From Coriobacteriales bacterium (GTDB taxonomy: Bacteria; Actinomycetota; Coriobacteriia; Coriobacteriales; UBA8131), in assembly GCA_031254255.1 (NCBI GenBank), contig JAIRUT010000038.1:1-7925 (forward strand): a stretch of 7,925 nucleotides of DNA, in the 5' to 3' direction. The position numbers and the translations under genes were made by a program. Shown here piece after piece: positions 1 to 5,233 of the stretch (positions within the stretch are counted from its first letter, which is position 1; each line of letters opens with the position of its first letter). The notes beneath the pieces were generated by a model. It searched no databases. It saw only the letters and a list, made by a program, of their open reading frames with translations, and was not told the DNA's origin.

Positions 1-147
1 CGCCCCCTCCCATCCAGACATGGTGAGCATCGCTATGGAATTGCAGGCAGATACCATCGCCTCGTCGATTCCGGAAAGCTTGTCCTCGCAGGTGGTAATG
101 ACGTCACATCTCAGTGCGTCAAGGTTGATGTCGATGTCTTTTGCCAT
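1..147 (-). CDS. WXG-motif small helical protein or N-terminus of a larger type VII substrate (partial)
   Basis: An open frame of 49 codons starts with ATG at 147-145 and runs off the left edge, so length and C-terminus are unknown. The start follows a G-rich Shine-Dalgarno tract (GGGGGAGG at 166-159) at an 11-base gap. The visible peptide opens MAKDIDINLDALR and looks like one amphipathic helix leading to S-G-W-E-G-A at residues 44-49. A W-x-G turn near residue 45 between two helices is the hallmark of WXG100/ESAT-6-like proteins and related type VII secretion substrates. It begins 37 bases after the poly-Gln protein gene and is probably the third gene of the same leftward operon. It could be a free-standing Esx-like protein or the head of a long effector; the window cannot tell. 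The coding call is fairly sure, the family moderately so, and the function is inferred. Confidence 0.6.
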   Translation of the reverse strand, partial: MAKDIDINLDALRCDVITTCEDKLSGIDEAMVSACNSIAMLTMSGWEGA

Positions 148-184
148 GATTGGTTCATCCTCCCCCTCAGTGGTTATGGCCTTA

Positions 185-565
185 CTAGAGGCTCTGCCTT
201 TGCTGCTGTTGCTGTTGCTGTTGGCGTTGCGCTTCGCGCTGGCGGGCAAGCTCAGTGTGGTAGGCCTTGTCCTCCTGGCGCAGTGCTGAGAGTTTGCTCG
301 AAATGCTATCTTGTGCTGAGTTGTACTCGCCAAGCAGACCATGCGCCTGTTCGTCCAGTGCTTGGTTCACAAGCTCCATGTCCAATGCCACACCAGCCAC
401 ACTTCCCTGGTAGAGGGAGTCTGCAAAGTCAGTAGCAGCCTGGGCAAGTGCCGGTGAGACCTTGGAATTATAGGTTTTAACGTCATCAATTGAGGCCTTG
501 ACCGAGGATGTGAGTGTGCGGTAGGCGCTCTCACATCTTGCTATGTCACTGCAGCGACAACCCAT
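185..565 (-). CDS. Small helical protein with poly-glutamine C-terminus, in a WXG100-like operon
   Basis: A complete 126-residue protein with ATG at 565-563, preceded by AAAGGA (579-574) at an 8-base gap. I do not recognise a named family. It is predicted to be almost entirely helical, with no signal peptide or membrane segment. Three cysteines sit in the first 11 residues (C3, C5, C11), and a charged, coiled-coil-like stretch covers about residues 80-113. The C-terminus has eight consecutive glutamines (115-122) flanked by arginines. Its size, helical nature and place between two WXG-like genes resemble the small alpha-helical partner proteins (DUF5082/DUF5344/DUF3130 types) encoded just before LXG toxins in Firmicutes type VII loci. 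That comparison is inference from context, not a sequence match I can prove. The poly-Gln coding DNA (200-223) is largely a CAACAG hexamer repeat. Confidence 0.65.
   Translation of the reverse strand: MGCRCSDIARCESAYRTLTSSVKASIDDVKTYNSKVSPALAQAATDFADSLYQGSVAGVALDMELVNQALDEQAHGLLGEYNSAQDSISSKLSALRQEDKAYHTELARQREAQRQQQQQQQQRQSL
200..223 (-). repeat. CAA/CAG microsatellite encoding eight glutamines
   Basis: Eight consecutive Gln codons alternate CAA and CAG for most of their length (CAACAG three times, then CAG CAA), near the 3' end of the 126-residue ORF. Such a six-base repeat can slip during replication, adding or removing two glutamines at a time without shifting the frame. Confidence 0.75.
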
Positions 566-631
566 CTTGCGGTTCCTTTCTGATCAGCCCCAGACCCACT
601 GTCATTATCGGAACATGCCCATCGTTTAGCA

Positions 632-670
632 CCCAGCCACCCAGTGCCCAGCCACCCAGCGCCCAGCACA
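632..670 (-). repeat. 15-bp tandem repeat with five G3 runs (candidate G-quadruplex in mRNA)
   Basis: On the plus strand a 15-bp unit starting CCCAGCCACCCAG occurs at 632-646 and 647-661 with one mismatch, followed by a partial third copy. On the transcribed minus strand this gives G3 runs at 664-662, 657-655, 649-647, 642-640 and 634-632, separated by 4, 5, 4 and 5 bases. That satisfies the standard G3-N(1-7) intramolecular quadruplex pattern with one spare run. It lies in the 111-base gap between the WXG100-like gene and the poly-Gln gene, so it would sit in the polycistronic mRNA. Confidence 0.6.
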
Positions 671-676
671 CATAGC

Positions 677-988
677 TTAACGTGGCGGGCTGGCCAAATC
701 CCCGATGACTTTGGCCGTCTTTTGGTCAAGGCTCAAAAACGCCTGTTTGGCGCCCGTGATATCACTGATCAAATGGTCCAGCCTGTCAGTAAGCCCCGTG
801 AAGGACTTGGCAAGCTGTGTATAGTACCCAGAAAACTTCTCGGCCATCTTGCCCTGGGTGTTTCCGGCAAATGTTGCATATGTATTTTCCATGTCAGATT
901 TGCAGCCATCCAGCACTTGACTGACCCTGGCGATATCACCTGCGGCTTGATCGAAGTCGGCTGGCATGACCTTGATGATGCCTCCCAA
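677..988 (-). CDS. WXG100/ESAT-6-like helical protein (F-A-G variant)
   Basis: A 103-residue protein. I chose the TTG start at 988-986 because a perfect AGGAGG (999-994) stands 5 bases ahead. The alternative ATG at residue 8 (967-965) has only GGGAGG at a long 13-base gap. The chain reads as helix (about residues 9-36), a turn, then helix (about 44-75), followed by a C-terminal helix. The turn is T-F-A-G at 39-42, so Phe replaces the Trp of W-x-G. It is followed by G-K-M-A-E-K-F at 46-52, which matches the small-residue/aromatic pattern of the WXG100 second helix. F84-x-x-x-D88 near the C-terminus resembles the aromatic-xxx-acid export signal of type VII substrates. No signal peptide is seen. 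It is the first gene of the leftward operon. Family placement is good by pattern; secretion is inferred. Confidence 0.65.
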   Translation of the reverse strand: MGGIIKVMPADFDQAAGDIARVSQVLDGCKSDMENTYATFAGNTQGKMAEKFSGYYTQLAKSFTGLTDRLDHLISDITGAKQAFLSLDQKTAKVIGDLASPPR

Positions 989-1076
989 GTTGGCCTCCTG
1001 CTTCTGCCCCCTAACCTGTATATGCCAATGCAGCCCTCATGCAATGACATATCGTTAGTTCTGATAACTGCGACAG

Positions 1077-1106
1077 AATATAACAGACTTGTGTATATTT
1101 CGTCAA
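1077..1106 (-). promoter_or_regulatory. Sigma70-type promoter for the WXG100-like operon
   Basis: Reading leftward, TTGACG (1106-1101, 5 of 6 to consensus) is followed by an 18-base spacer and TATATT (1082-1077, 5 of 6). Transcription would start near 1070, giving a leader of about 80 bases before the TTG start at 988. It is the best-scoring promoter by eye in the window and faces away from the nuclease gene. Confidence 0.65.
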
Positions 1107-1107
1107 G

Positions 1108-1135
1108 TTTTCAGAGCCAAAAACAAAGTTAAAAT
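1108..1135 (+). promoter_or_regulatory. Candidate promoter for the bifunctional nuclease gene
   Basis: TTTTCA (1108-1113, 4 of 6) with a 16-base spacer before TAAAAT (1130-1135, 5 of 6). It abuts the leftward promoter's -35 box, forming a back-to-back pair. An alternative -10 TAAAAT at 1186-1191 has only a poor -35 (CTGCAA, 1163-1168). The rest of the 306-base gap between the divergent genes (989-1294) holds a possible leader ORF, TGCAT repeats and a short CGCAC/GTGCG hairpin (1203-1215). Confidence 0.3.
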
Positions 1136-1189
1136 AGCCAGAGCCTACCTGAAGAAGTGTCGCTGCAATAGTGGGGGAAATCATTTAAA

Positions 1190-1294
1190 ATGGAAATGTA
1201 TCCGCACTTCGTGCGCTTGGTGCATGTTATGCATTTTATGCATTTTGCACGCAAAGAGCACCTGAGCTCGTTGCGGTCTGATGGAGGAGTTTGA
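1190..1294 (+). CDS. Possible 34-codon leader ORF abutting the nuclease start
   Basis: A frame from ATG 1190-1192 to TGA 1292-1294 encodes 34 residues with five His and four Met, including an M-H-F-M-H-F repeat at residues 14-19. It is in the same frame as the nuclease gene, and its TGA directly precedes the nuclease TTG at 1295. A G-rich GGGGGA lies about 10 bases ahead of the ATG, a mediocre ribosome site. The nuclease Shine-Dalgarno lies within its last codons. It may be a coupling leader peptide, a relic of a longer N-terminus, or chance; there is no family evidence. The nuclease domain looks complete without it. Confidence 0.3.
   Translation: MEMYPHFVRLVHVMHFMHFARKEHLSSLRSDGGV
1221..1250. 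repeat. TGCAT direct repeats at 9-bp period
   Basis: TGCAT starts at 1221, 1230 and 1239, and a related TGCAC at 1246. The central part is two exact copies of TTATGCATT (1227-1235 and 1236-1244). Each ATGCAT core is itself palindromic. It lies 45-75 bases ahead of the nuclease start and could be an operator, or simply the DNA form of the M-H-F repeat of the possible leader ORF. Confidence 0.4.
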
Positions 1295-1801
1295 TTGATT
1301 CCGGTCAGCATTGAAACCCTTGTGGTGGGAATACCGCCATCACCTTCTGTTATTGTTTTGCGGCCCACTGGTTCCGCGCGGCAGGATGACCGCGCCTTGC
1401 CAATCTGGATCGGCCCAAGTGAGGCCACCGCGATTGGCTCTGTCTTGGAAAAACAGGCTGTGGTGCGACCGATGACCCATGACCTTCTGACCAATGCCAT
1501 CCACGCACTCCATGCTGATATCGACCGCATATTGATTGATCGTGTCGAGGGTTCGACCTTCTATGCAACTGTAGTTTTAAACCAAGGTGGAGAGACCCTG
1601 CGCCTTGATGCCCGGCCGTCAGACTCAATTGCTTTGGCGGTGCGCACCAGCGCCCCACTGTTCGTCAGTGAAGAGGTCTTGGATGCGGCGGCGCTCCCCT
1701 TCTTGGCCACCTTGAACGCGAACAACAAGGACGATATGAAGGAATTCCGGGAGTTTCTGGACTCCGTCAAACCGGAGGACTTCGGTTCTCTGGAGGAGTG
1801 A
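1295..1801 (+). CDS. Bifunctional nuclease domain protein (DUF151, BFN family)
   Basis: A 168-residue cytoplasmic protein of the PF02577 family, typified by Thermotoga TM0160 and plant BBD nucleases; some members cut DNA and RNA, but the bacterial role is not settled. Family blocks are clear: L-P-I-W-I-G-P-S-E-A at 35-44, R-P-M-T-H-D-L-L at 58-65, T-F-Y-A-T at 88-92, R-P-S-D-S-I-A-L-A at 107-115, then A-P-L-F-V at 120-124. The C-terminus is charged. Length is typical. The start is TTG at 1295, the only one fitting the strong GGAGGAG (1283-1289) at a 5-base gap; nearby ATG and TTG codons are in other frames or lie beyond the in-frame TGA at 1292. It is transcribed alone, divergent from the WXG-like operon and convergent with the phosphatase. 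Confidence 0.93.
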   Translation: MIPVSIETLVVGIPPSPSVIVLRPTGSARQDDRALPIWIGPSEATAIGSVLEKQAVVRPMTHDLLTNAIHALHADIDRILIDRVEGSTFYATVVLNQGGETLRLDARPSDSIALAVRTSAPLFVSEEVLDAAALPFLATLNANNKDDMKEFREFLDSVKPEDFGSLEE

Positions 1802-1822
1802 GAAGCCCAAACGAGAATCGGC

Positions 1823-1850
1823 ACACAAAAGGATTCAGCGCACGGAATCC
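1823..1850 (-). terminator. Weak hairpin plus T4 after the gyrase-phosphatase operon
   Basis: Read leftward, GGATTC (1850-1845), an 8-base loop and GAATCC (1836-1831) form a perfect 6-bp stem, followed at once by TTTT then GTGTG. The stem includes the phosphatase stop codon (1837-1835). Stem length, GC content and T-run are all modest, so termination may be partial. No T-run follows on the plus strand, so it would not serve the nuclease gene. Confidence 0.4.
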
Positions 1851-2491
1851 AACACCCCGGTCAACTCGGAATAGCTTGGAGCCAAGACGTTTGCGCCCGC
1901 CTCCAAAAGGCTTTTCGGGCTAAACATCCCCCACTCCACACCTATTGCCTTCATATCCGCAGCAACGGCAGCACGCATATCATAGGGACTGTCGCCTATG
2001 TAGAAGCACTCCTCCGGCTCCAAGCCAAGCCGATCGGCTGCAATCAATAAAGGCTCCGGGTTCGGCTTGTGCATGGTGGAGTCATCAGAGCCGATCACGA
2101 ACTGAAAATAAACTTGTAGGTCGAAAAATTCCAAGCCTTTCATGGCAAACTTATGCAGTTTAGAGGTGACCACGGCCATCGGCAAGCCGCGACCAGCCAG
2201 CTCATCCAAGGCCGCCTGCGTGCCGGGGAAACCGGCCACAAGATCGTCGTGGCGCAGTGCGTTGTTCCTGCGGTAGGCCTCGACCATTGCCTGCTCGTGC
2301 CCTGGGAAAAGTTCCGCCATCTGTTCGACCAGTGGAATCCCGACCAGCCTGAGTATGCTTTCGGCTGGCAGACGGTAACCGACCACCTCATCACATGCTG
2401 CATAAAAACTATCCAGTATCAACTCTCGTGTATCGATAAGGGTGCCATCCAGATCAAAGAGAATCGCCTTGGGCAATGCCAGGTTGCTCAT
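1835..2491 (-). CDS. HAD-superfamily hydrolase, PpaX/Gph-like phosphatase
   Basis: A 218-residue soluble phosphatase of HAD subfamily IA, which hydrolyses phosphomonoesters through an aspartyl-phosphate intermediate. All four HAD motifs are present: D13-L-D15-G-T (nucleophile and acid/base), V-V-T109-S (phosphate binding), the lysine K142 in H-K-P-N-P-E-P, and G166-D167-S-P-Y-D171 (Mg2+ binding). An alpha-helical cap follows motif I at about residues 20-85. Pyrophosphatase PpaX and phosphoglycolate phosphatase Gph are the closest functional guesses, but substrate cannot be read from sequence. The ATG overlaps the gyrA TGA by one base (TGATG) and has no strong ribosome site of its own, so translation is probably by reinitiation after gyrA. 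It is the last gene of the gyrase operon. Confidence 0.9.
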   Translation of the reverse strand: MSNLALPKAILFDLDGTLIDTRELILDSFYAACDEVVGYRLPAESILRLVGIPLVEQMAELFPGHEQAMVEAYRRNNALRHDDLVAGFPGTQAALDELAGRGLPMAVVTSKLHKFAMKGLEFFDLQVYFQFVIGSDDSTMHKPNPEPLLIAADRLGLEPEECFYIGDSPYDMRAAVAADMKAIGVEWGMFSPKSLLEAGANVLAPSYSELTGVLDSVR

Positions 2492-5208
2492 CAGTTGCCA
2501 TCGGCTTCCGTGTCATCAAAGAGCTTGGGCAACTCACCTTCAGTCGAGGTGCCAGCTGCACTATCAGCCACCGTGCCGGCACCGGAGTCAATCGCAGCGC
2601 CGTCCTCGTCTTCCCCATCGTCAAACTCAAGGTCATCATCCAGATCCAGATCGTCCGCAACCGTGTCACTGCCGTCATAATTACCCGCATCGGCGCCACC
2701 TTCTGCTGCGGCACTGAAGCCAGCTCCGGCCACGCCGGCCGCACCTACTGGAGCCTTCTTTTTGGTCGCGGCAACACGGGCCACCGCGCAGACCCGATCA
2801 TTAGCGCCGACATTCATGACCTTAACGCCTTGCGTCGCCCTCCCCTGCTGGGAGACATCCTGGGAGCGCACGCGCAGGACAACGCCCTCCTCGGAAACGA
2901 TCATCAGTTCATGCCCGGGATGGACGATCTTCATGCCAGCCAACCGACCCTTTTTCTCAGTCATGGAAATGGTGGCCATTCCCTGGCCGCCGCGGTTGTG
3001 TTCGGTATAGTCCTCGACAGGCGTGCGCTTGCCGTAACCGTTTTCTGTGATCACAAAAAGCTCGGATCCGAAGGGAGCGATCTCCATGCCCAGCACGTGC
3101 TGTCCGGAACCCGGGTTCATGCCGATCACACCGGTGGTGTCGCGACCCATGGGACGCGCCTGGCTCTCATCGAAGCGGATCGCCTTGCCGCCGCTGGAGA
3201 CCATCATCACCTTCTGGCCAATAGTAACCCGGCGCACGGCGATCAGCGCATCATCGTCGCGCAGCTTGATGGCGATCAGACCGGTGGAACGGGAGTTGGA
3301 ATAGGCACTCATCGCCGTCTTCTTGATCATGCCCTTCTCCGTGGCAAAAAGCAGAAACTCGTCATCCGGGAACTCCTTGGTGGAAATCACGGCGGCGATC
3401 TTCTCCCCTTCCTCGAAGGGCAGGAGGTTGACGACTGCCGTACCGCGGGCATGGCGGCTGCCGACGGGCAGCTCATGCACCTTCAGCCTGTAGACCCGAC
3501 CCTTGGTGGAGAAGAAGAGCATGTAATCATGGGTGGAGGCGATGAAGAGATGCTCAACGATGTCGTTGTCTTTGAGGTTCACGCCTTGGAGGCCCTTGCC
3601 GCCGCGCTTTTGCTGACGGTAGGTGGCCACGGGCAAACGCTTGACGTAACCGGTGGTGGTGATTGTCACCACCATGTCCTCCTCGGCAATCAGGTCCTCG
3701 ACCTCCAAGTCCTTGGCATCAGCCGCCAGCTCGGTGCGCCGGGGGTTGGCATATTTGCCCCGGATCTCCTGAAGCTCCTCTTTGATGATCTTCCGGACCA
3801 GCAGATTGTCGCCCAGAACCTGCTTGTACCAAGCGATGCGCTCCAAAAGTTGGCTGAGCTCCAGCTCCAGCTTCTCGCGCTCTAAGCCTGTCAAACGACG
3901 CAAGCGCATCTCAAGAATGGCTTCGGTTTGGGTCTCGGACAGGACAAATCGGCTCATCAGGGTAGCCTTGGCCTCGGCATCGGTCTTGGAACCGCGAATG
4001 ATCTTGATGACCTCGTCGATGTTATCGAGGGCTATCACCAGTCCCTCAAGGATATGGGCTCGCTCCTCGGCCTTATTCAGGTCGTGGCGCGTGCGCCGGA
4101 CGATCACTTCTTCCTGGTGGGCGATGTAGAAACTGAGCATCTCCTTCAGGTTCAAGGTCCGCGGCACGCCATCTACCAGCGACAACATGATAACTCCGAA
4201 ATTGTTCTGAGCCTGGGTGTGCTTATAGATCTGGTTCAGGACCACTTGGGGAATGGAGCCCTGCTTGAGCTCGACCATCAGGCGCATGCCTTTGCGGTCG
4301 CTCTCGTCACGGACGAGGGAGATGTCCGGGATCTTCTTGTCGCGGCGCAGTTCGTCGAGCTTTTCCTCCAGCTTGGCCTTGTTGACCATGTAGGGGATCT
4401 CGTAGAAGATGATCCGGTCCCGCCCGCTGGTGGTCTTTTCCAAACGGGCCTTGGCGCGCAGCGTCAGTGAGCCGCGACCGGTCATGTAGGCGTCGTGAAT
4501 ACCCTGTTTGCCCATGATCATCGCTCCTGTCGGAAAATCCGGGCCGGGCAGCACCGTCATCAGATCCTCGATCGAAGCCTCTTGGTTGTCCAGTAGCATG
4601 CAAGTGGCATCAATGACCTCCCCAAGGTTATGCGGGGGAATATTTGTGGCCATCCCTACCGCGATGCCTTGGGAGCCATTAACCAGAAGATTCGGATAGC
4701 GTGCTGGTAGGACTACAGGCTCTTGGAGTGACTCGTCGTAGTTCGGTTGGTAGTCGACGGTCTCCTTGTCCAAGTCCCGCAATAGCTCCATGGCTATGCG
4801 CTGAAGACGGGACTCCGTGTAGCGCATGGCCGCCGCGCTGTCGCCGTCAACAGAACCGAAGTTGCCGTGCCCATCGATCAATGGCACCCGCATGGAGAAG
4901 TCCTGAGCCATGCGGACCATCGTGTCATAGACCGCCGTATCACCATGGGGGTGATATTTACCGATGACTTCACCGACGGTCCAAGCGGATTTTTTGTGCG
5001 GTTTATTCGGCGTAATGCCACTTTCATTCATCGCAAAAAGTATGCGCCGATGCACAGGTTTCAGTCCGTCGCGGATGTCCGGAAGCGCGCGCGCAACAAT
5101 CACGCTCATCGAATACTCCAAGAAGCTGGAGCGCATCTCCCGAGATATTTCCGCGGACTCTATTTTGCTACCGGATAAATCCAGTCCCTGTGTGATGTTA
5201 TCTGCCAC
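2491..5208 (-). CDS. gyrA: DNA gyrase subunit A
   Basis: The 905-residue DNA breakage-reunion subunit of type IIA topoisomerase; with GyrB it introduces negative supercoils. Catalytic R129-Y130 sits in A-A-M-R-Y-T-E, within the winged-helix domain that begins at about residue 30. The quinolone-determining loop reads H-P-H-G-D-T91-A-V-Y-D95; Thr holds the place of E. coli Ser83 and Asp87 is kept. Trp76 replaces E. coli Arg68. The coiled-coil tower and gate cover about 350-490. The C-terminal DNA-wrapping propeller starts near 505 and holds a clear GyrA box, Q533-K-R-G-G-K-G539, which identifies gyrase rather than ParC. Residues 815-905 form a low-complexity Ala/Gly then Asp/Glu tail, making it longer than most homologues. 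The start is GTG with AGGAG (5218-5214) 5 bases ahead, 25 bases after gyrB. Confidence 0.98.
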   Translation of the reverse strand: MADNITQGLDLSGSKIESAEISREMRSSFLEYSMSVIVARALPDIRDGLKPVHRRILFAMNESGITPNKPHKKSAWTVGEVIGKYHPHGDTAVYDTMVRMAQDFSMRVPLIDGHGNFGSVDGDSAAAMRYTESRLQRIAMELLRDLDKETVDYQPNYDESLQEPVVLPARYPNLLVNGSQGIAVGMATNIPPHNLGEVIDATCMLLDNQEASIEDLMTVLPGPDFPTGAMIMGKQGIHDAYMTGRGSLTLRAKARLEKTTSGRDRIIFYEIPYMVNKAKLEEKLDELRRDKKIPDISLVRDESDRKGMRLMVELKQGSIPQVVLNQIYKHTQAQNNFGVIMLSLVDGVPRTLNLKEMLSFYIAHQEEVIVRRTRHDLNKAEERAHILEGLVIALDNIDEVIKIIRGSKTDAEAKATLMSRFVLSETQTEAILEMRLRRLTGLEREKLELELSQLLERIAWYKQVLGDNLLVRKIIKEELQEIRGKYANPRRTELAADAKDLEVEDLIAEEDMVVTITTTGYVKRLPVATYRQQKRGGKGLQGVNLKDNDIVEHLFIASTHDYMLFFSTKGRVYRLKVHELPVGSRHARGTAVVNLLPFEEGEKIAAVISTKEFPDDEFLLFATEKGMIKKTAMSAYSNSRSTGLIAIKLRDDDALIAVRRVTIGQKVMMVSSGGKAIRFDESQARPMGRDTTGVIGMNPGSGQHVLGMEIAPFGSELFVITENGYGKRTPVEDYTEHNRGGQGMATISMTEKKGRLAGMKIVHPGHELMIVSEEGVVLRVRSQDVSQQGRATQGVKVMNVGANDRVCAVARVAATKKKAPVGAAGVAGAGFSAAAEGGADAGNYDGSDTVADDLDLDDDLEFDDGEDEDGAAIDSGAGTVADSAAGTSTEGELPKLFDDTEADGN

Positions 5209-5233
5209 GCTTTCTCCTAAAGAGTTGTGTTGA

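Noticed and set aside
20..289. Plus-strand 89-codon frame with a leucine run resembling a membrane segment
   Set aside because: The leucines are the reverse reading of the poly-Gln codons; the two minus-strand genes explain this DNA better.
541..729. Minus-strand 62-codon frame with an L-G-x-G-W repeat
   Set aside because: The repeat is only the translation of the 15-bp G-rich tandem repeat; the frame overlaps both flanking genes and lacks a ribosome site.
769..1050. Minus-strand 93-codon frame starting in the WXG-operon leader
   Set aside because: It is out of frame with the WXG100-like gene across its whole length, has no ribosome site, and has a composition unlike a folded protein.
644..1132. 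Plus-strand open frame of 162 codons
   Set aside because: It runs antisense over the WXG100-like gene and through that gene's promoter. The opposite strand has a perfect ribosome site and a recognisable fold pattern.
1203..1215. CGCAC-TTC-GTGCG hairpin as a terminator or attenuator
   Set aside because: Only five base pairs, a three-base loop and no T-run; it is noted as part of the leader but not supported as a terminator.
1292..1294. TGA as selenocysteine or recoded stop joining the leader ORF to the nuclease
   Set aside because: TGA is used as a normal stop by gyrA and the phosphatase here, no SECIS-like stem is evident, and the nuclease domain is complete from the TTG.
2476..3885. Plus-strand open frame of 469 codons antisense to gyrA
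   Set aside because: It lies wholly over conserved gyrA sequence, has no ribosome site, and its protein is low-complexity and unlike any family; it is a by-product of gyrA codon bias.
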